This document shows, piece by piece, positions 28,008 to 38,213 of a stretch of DNA of 64,000 nt. This stretch comes from Microglena sp. YARC (taxonomy: Eukaryota; Chlorophyta; Chlorophyceae; Chlamydomonadales; Chlamydomonadaceae). The translations under genes and the position numbers were made by a program. Location of the stretch: positions 53,796,268 through 53,860,267 of the forward strand of contig CM039464.1 in the NCBI GenBank assembly GCA_022414725.1, written 5' to 3'. Position 1 is the first letter of the stretch, and each line of letters starts with the position of its first letter. Below the pieces are notes generated by a model, which had not been told where the DNA came from, did no database searches, and saw only the letters and a program-made list of their open reading frames with translations.

Positions 28008-29528
28008 ATGTATGAATCCCCTAAGAATTTCATCGTATCCAATACGGTGAAAAGTGATATTGTTTCGGTAAGCGGAACAACTATTCCCATCGCCGATGTG
28101 GAGTGCAATCCTAAGTCGACAGGGGGATTCCGAGTTTGCTCTCTTAACGTGAGTCGTTGGGAGATCCCCACGTCTCCTACCCCCATTGACAACGAAGGGG
28201 CTATGATTTTACGTTGCCTCCCTGACAGAGTTATAAATCTGTTGTCGAAGCTGGAGCCCGACGTTGCCTTGTTCCAAGACTTCGGTCCCCTTCCGGAGTC
28301 CATCGTCAAGCTGACGCGCGCGTACATCGGTGCGTCTCGTGGCAATGTTAGCACGACTCGCAGGGCAGGAAGGGTTGGTCGTGTGCGCGTTGGGTATTCG
28401 AAGATAGACGACATGTTGAGTAAGTTGGCATTGTTGCCGTCTGATGATAAGGAGTCGTGGGTAGATGGTTTGAGTGTGTATTCGGCTCGCGACATTAAGT
28501 TGTTGTCAGCTAGTTCCTCAAAATCCTCCAAGCGTTTTCGAAAGGTTATGGTACAGACCGGTAGGCCCAATGATGGAGGCGGCCTCGTGATTTACAATGT
28601 TGGGCTTGGTGACCGCTACGAGTCCGGACGTACACACCCCAAACAGAAAGGTGCTATCATACAGAGTTTGTGCGACGACATCATAGATGAGCGGAGCAAA
28701 AAGGGTGCGAGAATGATCATGGTCATCGGTGATTTCGGGAAGAATAGTACCGCTTTGTCTGACAATCTCCGCACATGTGGAATGATTATGCTGAACGATG
28801 ACACCCCCACGACCCGAGACGGAGGTGTTTCTGACCTTTGTTGGGTAAGCATAGAGTTGTACCGTGCAAGTTACATCCGGCCTGTGCACAATCGGGGGCA
28901 AATAGTTATTCCCCTTATTGACGTGTGTCCCCACCACTTCCCTGTGTGCGTGGACATTGTCTGGCACTCTGAGAATGATGATGACGCATTAGCCATGCTT
29001 TCTGTATCGCGTTCGTTGCTAGAGAGTTGTCTGTTACACACGCCGGGTGTAGATCGCATCGGCGGAATCCATGTCCGTGAGAACATTTCTTTTGATGGAA
29101 AAAGTTCGCGGAAAGGCAATTCCTACAAGAAGAAGAATTTTGGAAAGTCATCATCATTCGTAATGTTCACAAACTTTGTACCTACCCAACGTGTGAGAAC
29201 CCTTTCGATAGGCGACACTGCTGGTGCGGGGTTGTTCCCGGCCTTAGTGGAAGGCGTGCTGTCATCATACGGTGTGTTTGTGGAGGCTGTAAACGGATGG
29301 TGGGTCCTCGACGTTGCGGGGCGCAAACACGTTTGGGGGTACATGATCAACGTCCCTGAAAAGGTGTGTGACAACATGGCGCCGCTTTATGTCCACTATT
29401 GTAAAGAGTACATTCCGATCGATTACATCGAGTACTCACGTTGGCTTGCATTGGGTCCTGCGCATTCTAAAAATAGTACAAGTAGTGTATTATTATTGCC
29501 TAGGTTCCTTCGTACCGTCATTTTGTGA
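28008..29528 (+). CDS. Endonuclease/exonuclease/phosphatase (EEP) family protein, degenerate
   Basis: 506 residues from ATG 28008. EEP motifs appear in order: FRVCSLNV (Asn), PDVALFQDFG in place of the usual Q-E, GGLVIYNVGL, VIGDFGKNS in place of GDFN, GVSDLCWVS, and CPHHFPVCVDI with the catalytic His. The fold is that of DNase I, AP endonucleases and phosphodiesterases, but two metal or substrate positions are changed (E to D, and N displaced), so activity is doubtful. About 190 residues follow that I do not recognise. The stop overlaps the next gene by four bases. Confidence 0.6.
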   Translation: MYESPKNFIVSNTVKSDIVSVSGTTIPIADVECNPKSTGGFRVCSLNVSRWEIPTSPTPIDNEGAMILRCLPDRVINLLSKLEPDVALFQDFGPLPESIVKLTRAYIGASRGNVSTTRRAGRVGRVRVGYSKIDDMLSKLALLPSDDKESWVDGLSVYSARDIKLLSASSSKSSKRFRKVMVQTGRPNDGGGLVIYNVGLGDRYESGRTHPKQKGAIIQSLCDDIIDERSKKGARMIMVIGDFGKNSTALSDNLRTCGMIMLNDDTPTTRDGGVSDLCWVSIELYRASYIRPVHNRGQIVIPLIDVCPHHFPVCVDIVWHSENDDDALAMLSVSRSLLESCLLHTPGVDRIGGIHVRENISFDGKSSRKGNSYKKKNFGKSSSFVMFTNFVPTQRVRTLSIGDTAGAGLFPALVEGVLSSYGVFVEAVNGWWVLDVAGRKHVWGYMINVPEKVCDNMAPLYVHYCKEYIPIDYIEYSRWLALGPAHSKNSTSSVLLLPRFLRTVIL

Positions 29529-30472
29529 AAAACACGAGTGACGCCTTGTGTGACTTAATCCGCTTTCCTTCGAGTGGGGGTGGGGAGTCAGTGCTTCGGT
29601 TTGATGTGAACGCCTCGAACGATCGTTACGTCGGAATTATGGAGGGTATTTACTCCTCTGCGACCGCCTTTAAGACCCTAGACTGTTTGAAGAAGACGCC
29701 GCGAGTGTGGACGCGCTTCACTGAGTTGAACATCACGCTTGCTGTCGGTCGCTTTGACGCTGTGCAGAGTAGGGAGACTGTGGCGTTTTCGGACTTTCCT
29801 TTGTTGTGGGAGCCTATTTTTACATACTACAATGAAGTCCTCACAGTTGCGCGAAAAAACCTAAAGCGTCTGCAAAACAATGCTGAGGATGACGACGTGT
29901 TTCCTCCACTCATCATGTTCCGTTCCCAGAACCCCTCTTCGGGGTTTTTGACGACCAAATCATTCGGGGATCTTGTGGAAGGTGATGTCGTTGAGACAAA
30001 TACATTTACATTCACCACTTACTCATCGCATACTCAGTCGATCGTCCTGTCCAAGTCGTACGACATGGAGGTGGTTTACGTCGTCCCCACATCCCTTATC
30101 CTAGAGCTTTTCATATTGTCCAGGGCATCGCAGAGCATGGGGAAGATTAACAACCTTCCGTGTCTATTTCTCCGTGAGGAGATCATGATCCCGCCTTTTG
30201 CCTTGCACAGGGTACTCCGTGTGTGTAACGGGTATGTCGAGACTCCGAAGGGGACTTCGACGAACATTGTCCACAGCGGGACCGGAGGCATCATGTTCGA
30301 AAAGATCCGGATGTACTGGTCGGACAAGACCACCACCGAGGAGTCTTCTCGTTTCCTGCGTCGCTTCGTCGTCGTGGAGATGCTAGGGTTTTCAAAGAAT
30401 CGTATTTCGGAGTTCGACCGTGCCTACGGGACGGACTTCACTACTCTTTACAAATCCCGCACGCTCATTTGA
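29525..30472 (+). CDS. ADP-ribosyltransferase-like protein (tentative)
   Basis: The open frame starts after a TAG at 29501. There is no ATG before 29639, so translation would begin with GTG 29525 or at MEGIYSSATAF, or the frame belongs to the preceding gene through a shift. Three segments fit the R-S-E layout of ADP-ribosyltransferases: IMFRSQNP, TFTFTTYSS and LREEIMIPPF, where the last matches the (x-x-E)-[IV]-[LM]-x-P catalytic strand. Arg replaces the first Glu or Gln of the E-x-E pair, so substrate preference cannot be guessed. Tightly linked to the EEP gene. Alternative: an unrelated viral structural protein. Confidence 0.4.
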   Translation: MKNTSDALCDLIRFPSSGGGESVLRFDVNASNDRYVGIMEGIYSSATAFKTLDCLKKTPRVWTRFTELNITLAVGRFDAVQSRETVAFSDFPLLWEPIFTYYNEVLTVARKNLKRLQNNAEDDDVFPPLIMFRSQNPSSGFLTTKSFGDLVEGDVVETNTFTFTTYSSHTQSIVLSKSYDMEVVYVVPTSLILELFILSRASQSMGKINNLPCLFLREEIMIPPFALHRVLRVCNGYVETPKGTSTNIVHSGTGGIMFEKIRMYWSDKTTTEESSRFLRRFVVVEMLGFSKNRISEFDRAYGTDFTTLYKSRTLI

Positions 30473-30523
30473 AATGTTGCAACAGGTTAAAAAAAGATTG
30501 CGAGAGAAGCAAAGCAATCAAAC

Positions 30524-32836
30524 ATGGAGGGCGCTCAACAACTCGATATATCCGACGACGCTTGGAGTGCGTCTTTGGTCCCTCATACTTCCTACACGAG
30601 CTTGGCATGCCCCCTTCTCTCCAGCCCATCGCTCGCTCTTTTGCCAATGGTGACACCCGAGGACGGTCTCTCGTCCCGGCGCACGGTCGCCGCAGGGAGA
30701 CGTATCAACGAATATGAAGAGGATATGTGCGAGTTTCTGAGAATCCGCTTCACTCCTGAGGACGTTCCCGACGAGGCGGGATTCCTGATGCGCCACGACG
30801 TGAACAAGATTTCCTTCGATTTGCGTCATGCATCTCTTTCGGTATCCAAGACGGCTCTGGACGCGTCGGACGGTGTAGTGTGCTCTGTAACGAGGACTGT
30901 GCGCGTGTTGCAGACCCTTCCTTGTGTTGCAATGCAGACTCTAGATGTGACCCGCGCCGTGTCAGACAAAGCGTTGTTCATCGAACATTTCGTCCGTGCA
31001 CCGATGTCATATGGTAATGGTGCTGCAGCGTGGACCTTCGACGGCTCCCTTTACAACACCTGTGCGGCGCAGCACTTCGTACTGAGCGCCGCTTCCTCGG
31101 ACTGCGTTGGTGGTGGTGGAATGCTCGCTGCTTCTTACATGGGATTGGGTGAGGTGACTTGCGAGGGGTTCAATGTCATTCCAGGCGAGGGCGCAGGAAG
31201 CGAGGCGCGTGTCCGTTTGCGTGTCCCTCCTGAAACGGAGTCTTTCACGTTGCACATTCTGTGTTGTTGTTCAGGAGGAAAGAAAGCGCGCGAGTCCATG
31301 CTTGCGTTGCTTCGCGTAGGTACGTCCGCAAGCAGTCTCGTTTCGCGTCACGACATGGCATGGGAAGATCTGTGGCAGTCAAGGGTTGACATAGTGTCCA
31401 AGACTGCAGGGATGTTGCAGGAGGAAACTTCCGCATTCATGCGTGACCTTTTCACTCTGCGCATGGCAATGTACCAGCTTCACGCCTCTTGTGGAGGCTT
31501 GATGGACCTTTCGGGAACCTCTGCGTCGGGGGCGTCGTGTGTGCATGTGGCGATTGCTTCGAGTCTGCTTTTGCCTGCTTATCGTGGTCAGGTTGTTCCT
31601 TTATCTCGTCTGCATGAAGATGGTGTTCCTGAGCTGGGACTGTCGGGTTTGTACCTGGACATGGTCCCATGGTCAGATATTGGGCGTTGGTCCGATCCTG
31701 CGACGGGCGCTCCGAGGTTTTTGTTGCCAATGAGCAATTGTTTGCGCCCCTTTGCTGGTTGTATGCACGCTGTGTCCCTTTGGGATACCTACCGTCTATC
31801 GGGGGACGTTGGTTGGCTTGCGCGTGTGGCATTCCCCGTGTTGTCCAACGTGGCTGATATGGTTTGCAGTATGGCTCAGGTGGGGGAGGCTCAATCGACG
31901 TATCCGTACTTTATAAGATACCACCTTCCATCGGGGTTGTTGCAAGGGTTTGGGGGGGAGTTATCTGGTGAGGACCATGTGTTAAGCGTTGCTTCAGCTG
32001 TGACTGCTTTGCGGGCTGCTTCACAAGCTTGTCTTATTGTAGCACCTTCGGACATTCGTCGCTATCGATGGACCGATGTTTGCGACGGTCTCTTCTTGCC
32101 TTTTTTAGACGGCGCGCCTCCTCAGGTTCTCGCAGTTGACAATTCTTCTTCTGATATTATCGATTTGCGTACCTTGGGGGATGTGTTGCTTCCTCTGTGC
32201 CATCCTTCGTTGCGTGTCGCTGTCAGTTCTGTAGGATCTCAGGTGGACGCTGTTCTTTCTGATACATTCGAGTATTGGTTTCCACGTTTGTCATGGGATA
32301 ACGTCGGGGAATTGTCTCGTTTGCCTCCTTCAGTGGCGCGCTCTAGGCGAAGGCGGCGTGCTTGCAACTTGTTGTGGTGTTTGCATGCGCGTGCGCGTAT
32401 TGCGCAACAAAGACCTTCTAATATTGACGGTTTTGTTTCTGCTCTTCGGGAGTTTTTCTCAGAGTTCCGTGACGCTTGGGGGTGCATATCTATCGACGAA
32501 GGGTTCGGGGCTGACCTAGACTTGTCTCTATCGCTTCTCCTTGTCATTGTGGCGGGTCTTCTGGGGGCGTCCATCAACGGCGAGGTGGCGGACAACCTAT
32601 ATTACTCGGAAGGAGGAGAGGGAGGCGTAGGGGGGTGGGGGGTGTCGGTGTCTACGAGCGCGGTCATGCCATCTACTTGGCAGTTGGTGTCTCTGTTGGG
32701 TGCCGGTGGACGGTTAAATAAGGACTCGCATGTCCCTAACCGTGTGTTGTTGCCAAGTTTGGCGTTGGTCTCCTTTGGGGTCGCGTACGAATCATGGACG
32801 GTAGAGTCATCGACGACGATGCTTACGCGTCCTTGA
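30524..32836 (+). CDS. GH65-like glycoside hydrolase/phosphorylase
   Basis: 770 residues, ATG start, uninterrupted. The N-terminal 260 residues are beta-rich, as in the N-domain of GH65 enzymes. Then come the alpha-helical barrel features: HDMAWEDLWQSRVDI, LFTLRMAMYQLHAS, YRGQVVPLS and SLWDTYRLSGDVGWLARVAFPVLSNVADM, which follow the order in kojibiose/maltose phosphorylases and acid trehalases. The usual catalytic-site context (YxGHxFWDxE) is replaced by YRGQVVPLS, so it may not be catalytic. Family GH65 acts on alpha-glucosides. Its role in a virus is unknown; a sugar-binding virion role is a guess. Confidence 0.55.
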   Translation: MEGAQQLDISDDAWSASLVPHTSYTSLACPLLSSPSLALLPMVTPEDGLSSRRTVAAGRRINEYEEDMCEFLRIRFTPEDVPDEAGFLMRHDVNKISFDLRHASLSVSKTALDASDGVVCSVTRTVRVLQTLPCVAMQTLDVTRAVSDKALFIEHFVRAPMSYGNGAAAWTFDGSLYNTCAAQHFVLSAASSDCVGGGGMLAASYMGLGEVTCEGFNVIPGEGAGSEARVRLRVPPETESFTLHILCCCSGGKKARESMLALLRVGTSASSLVSRHDMAWEDLWQSRVDIVSKTAGMLQEETSAFMRDLFTLRMAMYQLHASCGGLMDLSGTSASGASCVHVAIASSLLLPAYRGQVVPLSRLHEDGVPELGLSGLYLDMVPWSDIGRWSDPATGAPRFLLPMSNCLRPFAGCMHAVSLWDTYRLSGDVGWLARVAFPVLSNVADMVCSMAQVGEAQSTYPYFIRYHLPSGLLQGFGGELSGEDHVLSVASAVTALRAASQACLIVAPSDIRRYRWTDVCDGLFLPFLDGAPPQVLAVDNSSSDIIDLRTLGDVLLPLCHPSLRVAVSSVGSQVDAVLSDTFEYWFPRLSWDNVGELSRLPPSVARSRRRRRACNLLWCLHARARIAQQRPSNIDGFVSALREFFSEFRDAWGCISIDEGFGADLDLSLSLLLVIVAGLLGASINGEVADNLYYSEGGEGGVGGWGVSVSTSAVMPSTWQLVSLLGAGGRLNKDSHVPNRVLLPSLALVSFGVAYESWTVESSTTMLTRP

Positions 32837-32854
32837 TACATTTTTACGTGTAGT

Positions 32855-33213
32855 TCAGATTGGTGAAGGAATCAGGTGGCTGTGCTCTGCATTTGGCTGA
32901 ACAAAGATGTGGTTGTACAGACACGAACTTTCTCGAGTGATGCCTGCGCCTTTCCCGGCGGAAGAGATGTCTTGGCACGGGAACGACGCAGTGATGACGT
33001 CGGGTAGTTCCGGAACGTCTACCGCCTTGAGTGTTGTGACGTCCTCGAAGATGGTGGCCTTGACGAGGTTCTGCGCTTCATGTTGGACTCCAACACGCTC
33101 CTTGCGAAGGGTTCGATCTTGCAGTAGGTCTTGCAGATCGAACGTAGGGCCAACGCGTTCCCACCGATCCCCGATAACAGATCGAGACATTTGAGCTTCT
33201 TTTGCCGATGCAT
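32855..33213 (-). pseudogene. C5 cytosine DNA methyltransferase, truncated and frameshifted
   Basis: It starts at ATG 33213 with CLDLLSGIGGNALAL (motif I, AdoMet binding). It shifts frame near 33070 and continues with ITASFPCQDISSAGKGAGI (motif IV with the catalytic Pro-Cys), then breaks off near 32900. Only about a third of a normal enzyme remains and the target-recognition domain is absent. Family members methylate cytosine in DNA and are common in algal viruses. Clearly non-functional. Confidence 0.8.
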
Positions 33214-33346
33214 ATTATTTATTACATTAATGACTACACAAATTGAACAGGGAGGTCATGCGATGATTCTGTCCACGTAGGGTTCACGGTGTGTGTCCCA
33301 CGCAACGATCAGATATTATTGGGGAGACAGACGGTTGAACGGTTTA
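33214..33346. other. Intergenic, nothing recognised
   Basis: AT-rich stretch between the methyltransferase start and a transposon end. No open frame or repeat seen. Confidence 0.3.
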
Positions 33347-33402
33347 CCAAAGAGTCTGGATGATTATAAGGTGTGCCCACTTTATTTGAGAACAACTTTA
33401 TA
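33347..33402 (-). mobile_element. Family E transposon end (solo)
   Basis: AGTCTGGATGATTATAAGGT followed by GTGCCCACTTTATTTGAGAA matches the inverted end of family E (compare 57575-57620 and 52632-52680). It ends at TTTA rather than a clean TGTA. The next gene starts three bases later. Confidence 0.55.
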
Positions 33403-33404
33403 AA

Positions 33405-34061
33405 ATGACCACCATTGTATTGTCAACATCCAGCATCCTGCTTGCCAAGCAGACGTTCAAGCCTGTCGACAATCTCCAGGACAGTCTCTACATGCTGGCT
33501 TCGAGTTCAAATGTGCCTCCGCCATGGGACTTTGAGGTTCGCAACACGCAAGGAGACCTGCTGAATCTCACCTCCACGCGTTGTGTTTCCAAGGAGCCGT
33601 TGTTTGCTACTGTCAAGGCAGATGCTGTACCTGCTATTTCAGCCAAGGTTGAGAAGCAAGCGGACGAGCTGGCGCTGTTGCTGAAAGCAGCAACGGCATC
33701 GGGCAAAATTCAGCTCTGCGCCTGTGCAGCAACTGTCATAAAGGCTGCAACTGGCGCTGTCTTTGAAACCACCAGCATCTCACGTATTTCCAACAATGTT
33801 TCAACTCCCGAGGTCACAAGGCTGACCACCAAGGCAAGCCTGTCGCCTACTGAGTTTGCTGAGCGATTTAACAAGCTCCTGAATCGACGCAACAACAGCG
33901 TTGCTCACCAGGAGACCGGCCCGCTGCTGGAGGAGGAGGTCGAGAGCTGCAAGGAGCTATTGTCAGCGCCTCCAGTCCTGCGCATCAAGCACCACTGGGA
34001 GGCCTGGGTCATCAATGTCTACACCGAGCTCGCAGCAGCGTTCCCTCTTTGCTTCAATTAA
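33405..34061 (+). CDS. Hypothetical protein, 218 residues
   Basis: ATG start just after the family E end. Mostly helical, with a coiled segment (ISAKVEKQADELALLLKAATASGKIQ) and a C-terminal charged helix pair (FAERFNKLLNRRNNSVAH; LLEEEVESCKELL). Codon choice looks more GC-rich than the neighbouring viral genes, so it may have come from the host or from a transposon. No domain recognised. Confidence 0.45.
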   Translation: MTTIVLSTSSILLAKQTFKPVDNLQDSLYMLASSSNVPPPWDFEVRNTQGDLLNLTSTRCVSKEPLFATVKADAVPAISAKVEKQADELALLLKAATASGKIQLCACAATVIKAATGAVFETTSISRISNNVSTPEVTRLTTKASLSPTEFAERFNKLLNRRNNSVAHQETGPLLEEEVESCKELLSAPPVLRIKHHWEAWVINVYTELAAAFPLCFN

Positions 34062-34196
34062 TTATAATCTATGGATTACTTCTCCATTGTGAGCCGCTCG
34101 TGGAACACGCGAGTGGCAAAATTACGGTGATTCTGATTCCGCAAACAAGACCCAGCTGCTGTCAAGTTTGTCAAGTTCAACGCGATATGTGATGGC

Positions 34197-34535
34197 ATGA
34201 TCCCCAAGGACGCGATCGTACACACCTGCAGGATGCAGGACCTGTCTCGGTGCGCGCCTGAAAAGTATCATCACGAGATGAACATCTTCAAAGACGAGTC
34301 GAATGTCGTGCGGCATCCGAGCCAATTTACATTGATCCCCGAGAAGGTGCACCGTCGCTTAGAGGCAATGCCGCAGCTCATCCAGGTGTTGCAACCCTCA
34401 TCCTCCTGTGGTTTTCGCTTCGGGAAGCGAATTCAAGAGATCGACACGGACTGGTCTGTGGACGTCGAAGAAGAAGCGATGCGCAACCTGTGTACATTGC
34501 CAACGTACAAGAAGAGAATTGATCAAAACAATTAA
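34197..34535 (+). CDS. Hypothetical protein, 112 residues
   Basis: ATG at 34197, though the same frame is open upstream for at least a dozen codons (AAVKFVKFNAICDG), so the start may be further 5' or the gene truncated. Charged and globular with several His, Cys and Met (VHTCRMQDLSRCAPEKYHHEM). No family recognised. Confidence 0.35.
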   Translation: MIPKDAIVHTCRMQDLSRCAPEKYHHEMNIFKDESNVVRHPSQFTLIPEKVHRRLEAMPQLIQVLQPSSSCGFRFGKRIQEIDTDWSVDVEEEAMRNLCTLPTYKKRIDQNN

Positions 34536-34654
34536 GGGGGGGCATGATCGCGGAAAGCGGTGATAATAGGTCTTCGTCCACGTAGGTGTGCGGCGACATG
34601 TTCATGTGCGTCAACGAAGTGGGTTCTGAATCGGGTTTAGGGTTATGAATCGTC

Positions 34655-35064
34655 TACAGTCGGCGGAACAGTAAAATGAAACATATATCAGATGGAAATA
34701 AATAAATGTACGACATCGCCGTTAGAAAATTGGCGTTAAGAATGGTCGCTGAATTGGGTGTGTTAAAAACTTCTGTGTTTACGAACCTTCAGCGATACAT
34801 TGGCAAGCGCAAGGCAATGGACTCATTTTGGGCAGGGATCAAGCGCAATATGATGATGGACCATCATCCTGACCTGAAATCTGCTCTCACAATCGCAAGG
34901 CTGTACTGCATGGAACTATTGGGTCTAGGGAGACCGCTTCCATTTTCCCGGTGCAAGGATGCGTGTTGTTGACGGGCTACAGGTGTTCCACTGCCCCGTG
35001 GATTTCTACACCATAAGGCACACACTCCGGTGTGGCCGTACACTCCAGAAAGCGGTTTCATTTC
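34655..35064 (+). mobile_element. Family A internal-deletion derivative
   Basis: It starts at TA (34655-34656) with CAGTCGGCGGAACAGTAAAA and the transposase start. It jumps after about 30 codons to a Fanzor segment (QRYIGKRKAMDSFWAGIKR), jumps again to the Fanzor end (SALTIARLYCMELLG), and then runs into the 3' non-coding end. It is cut off just before the right terminal repeat. An open frame of 88 codons (34706-34972) fuses transposase and Fanzor pieces. The two internal deletions show how MITE-like derivatives arise from this family. Confidence 0.85.
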
Positions 35065-35280
35065 GCACCCCCCCAGCCATTCTTCTGGCACGTGCTAGGC
35101 CACTTTTGGCAGGCGTAAGGTTGAATCTGCCGTTGTCTACGACGTTGTAGGTGTCGACGAACATTTTTCGCATGGACTCGTCGGTTGCGACGAGACCCTC
35201 CCTTGTCGGGGGCGTCATGGATACAAAAACGATTATGGCTAACAAAATAATTGCGAAGGCTGTGTACACATCGACCATGA
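35065..35280 (-). pseudogene. Viral-type membrane protein, truncated at its 3' end
   Basis: ATG at 35280. One N-terminal transmembrane segment (VYTAFAIILLAIIVFVS) is followed by TPPTREGLVATDESMRKMF and a basic region. After about 72 codons the frame enters the family A derivative. The layout is like other N-anchored virion proteins. The upstream side is cut close by transposon copy C1. Confidence 0.5.
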
Positions 35281-35314
35281 TCTTTGTATTATTTATAGTT
35301 TTATTATTGGCGGC

Positions 35315-37272
35315 ACTTCCAGTTTGCAATATTTCTTTGGCCTCGCAAGAATTGCGGGGCGGATCGGGTACATTGTAAAGCAATTGTGGATGTTAATGGC
35401 TGCATTTAGGTCACGGTTTACAAACAACTTGCTGTTCTCCATGGTGGAATTGCACCATAGCAAGCCTCGAACCGTGCGCCCTTCTTTTTCGGACTGCACA
35501 CTCTGGAGGACGGTGGTGCTGTCCTTGTGCCAGATCTTTGTGGTACGGAATTCGTCAATGACGGCAACTCGCCCCTTGAAACGGTCGCTAAACGCATTGA
35601 ACGCGCTCGTTGTAGGGACAGAAAGTTCACCCTTGCCACCAGGGGCAAACTTAGCAGAACCGTATGCGACGACAATTGTTTTCCTCTCACCGACAGCCTC
35701 CTGGACCTCGTTGAAGAAGCGTGCTAAGACACGTTTCTTGCCACCGTAGAGCCGCAGGCGCTGCGCGCCCCACCGCGACTTGGACATCTCCCCCCATCAA
35801 GAATCCCAATGGTTGACCATTACAGCCACGTAAGCGTCAAACGACACTAGAGACGTGTGCTTGGGACTGTTGTCCTTCAGGTCGTCAAGGCAGTCCTGGA
35901 TGTTGGACAACCACTTCTTGGTCGGCCCTCTCGATTTGAAGACCCCGCTCTCAACGTAGTACCGCTCCCGCGTGAGTCTCTTGCTCCCGCGTGAGTCTCT
36001 CGCAGTGCCTCTTCCTCTTCCTACCCCCCTTATCTTTTTCTTCGACCTTATTTTTCTTCCAAGTCAAAAAGGCAATGTTGCAGCGGCCAGGGTCGTTTGC
36101 AACGACCACCACATTGGGGTCGGACTCGGAAAACTCGCGGAGAATCTTGGTCTGCTAATTAATCGCCGTTCCGTCGTCCTTGATTGAAATCTTTTTCTTC
36201 TCGGCCCTAAGAAAGTGGGTACAAGCCATTACGCCGTCAGTGTCTATGGTGCATGTAAACACACCTTTCCCAGCAGAACGGATGTTTTCCACATCGAAGA
36301 CCTACTCCCAGTGCTCCTTGTTCGTCAGCGTCTTTTCGAGACTCTCGATGAGACCCACGTCCTTGAGGACGCCCAGTAGGCCGTCGGTGTCTATCGTGAT
36401 GAAGGCGTGCTTGACTGTTGGGATGGGAGCGATGTTGACCAGCTTGGCGTAGCCCTCGTCCTCTGTGGCCTCGAGGTATCGATTGATAAAGACGTTGTAC
36501 CGGATCATCTTGGCGCTGTTGGAAACGCTCTTGAGCCACTGTCGGTTGATCTTGTCCCGTCCGAGGATCGAGTGCTGAATCTTAAGCAACATCTTTGTTC
36601 GCTCCGGTAGGAGCGAATGTATCGCTATGAGGTCTTCCTTTACTCCCCAAGAGTGGATATCGTAGAGGAGGTATCGGTGGAATACGGTCTCGTCAATGCC
36701 GTACTCATCTTTGATCTCCTTGGCCAAGATCCTGTTTTCCTTCGAGTAAACGAACTTCTTGATCCATGTGGAGAGATGGACTCTGTAGTGGTTATTGAAG
36801 TTGGTCAGGTACTTCTTCGACGCGTGGCTGTACAGGTTTCGATCGCCATCGTAGCGAGCGATGGCACCCACGTATTGTTTCTTCTTTTTCACAATTACCT
36901 CGCGCCCCTCAATCTTCTCCCTAAACCAATAGTTGTTGTGAAAGAACCTTTCGACTGTGGCGTCCCTCGTCTCCATGTGCGCCTGTCTCGACCCCACCAT
37001 AAGCTGCCGAATGAAGTTCTGGTCGACGCTAGGTACACTTACAGTGTGCAGTTGCGCATCTGGTACCCCTTCAAAGACTTCTTTTTGGATACGCTGTCGA
37101 CCCGCTCCTTAATCACCTTGATGATAACGCCCTTGTTGTCCTTATCCGCTATGATCCGACTCAGTGTACACTTTACCACGTTCTCCTCGCCGTTTTTCCT
37201 GTCCTTAATTTTGGCCGCCCGGTCCGGTCGCGTACGCTTGTCTGGAGGCTCTTTATTGACTATCGTCTCCAT
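35315..37272 (-). pseudogene. Fanzor pseudogene, family C copy C1
   Basis: It starts METIVNKEPPDKRTRPDR. A deletion of about 50 bases near 37080, a stop at about 36300, a lysine-to-stop change near 36160 and frame changes near 35990-35800 break it. Conserved parts are the RuvC-I motif (ANDPGRCN, near 36090), RuvC-II (VIDEFRTTK, near 35550) and RuvC-III (NRDLNAAINI, near 35410). It has no SAP segment and is only distantly related to the family A Fanzor. Confidence 0.85.
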
Positions 37273-37301
37273 TTAGTAGCCAATGTCGCTATTTCCTTGT
37301 A

Positions 37302-38213
37302 TCAAGGTCCAGAAATTGTATTCAATGACTTTTGAAAAAAAGCCTCTACGTATTTCTCTTTAACAGAACTCAAAGCCTTATACACATCTTGGCTTTTATA
37401 GAAATCGCGTTTGACGATGGAGAACACCCCTTCTATTGGGTTGAACCAAGGTAGTAGGGAGGAGTGTATAGGAGCTCCCACCCCCTTGAAGCTGCAAGTG
37501 TTTTGACCTTCTTGGAGTGGTGAAACGCCACGTTGTCAAGTATAATTACTGTGTCAGTTGGACAGTCCAAATTTTCTAAAAACTCAACAAAAGTATGCGT
37601 GTTGAAAGACCCTTGCCTGATGTTAAAATAAATTTCTCCTTTGCCTTGTTGAATAAGACAAAGTGCTGACATTGTCGTCACCCTAGGTTCTCAACCTCGG
37701 TACAACCAGTAGCTCTCCCTTTGGTGAGTAGCCAAACACGTCTCTCGTATGTCTTCCAAATGAAGTTTCGTCGATCGATACAAAAGTCCTCCCTTCCCCT
37801 TTTAACCGTTCCCTTTGGCTTATGAATGACGTGGTTTTCTCATATAAGTTATCAGGCCTGGAGAAGAACTTTGCTTTTTTCTTTGTGAGCCCAAGCCTTT
37901 TTATCACAACGTGAATCAACTCTTTTGATACCTCAAATCCGAAAGCATCCGTTACCTTATGACGAAGACCAGCAAGAGATGCGAATGGATCTATTTTTAA
38001 TGACGCCTTTAAGAACTCTATGACCACATCCGATTTTGTAGGTTTATTCCGTTTGTACACTTTTTTAGTGGGGTTTGAGATCCACCTCGAGACTGTCATG
38101 TGGCTTACATTTGCAAGTATAGCCACTCTCCTCAAACTTTGCAGCAATGTGTACATGTGTACAACAATCGACCGTCTGTCCAAGTTGTACATAGAGAATT
38201 GGAATTGATTCAA
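37302..38213 (-). pseudogene. IS630-like DDE transposase, family C, frameshifted
   Basis: It starts near 38213. HTH segment RVAILANVSHMTVSRWI lies in the N-terminus, then FVSIDETSFGR (first Asp). After a shift near 37682 comes IILDNVAFHHSKK (second Asp), and after another near 37450 the PIEGVFSIVKRDF region (Glu). Counting over the conserved parts gives 34 residues between the second Asp and Glu, the usual DD34E of IS630-type enzymes. Two frameshifts make it inactive. Confidence 0.8.
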
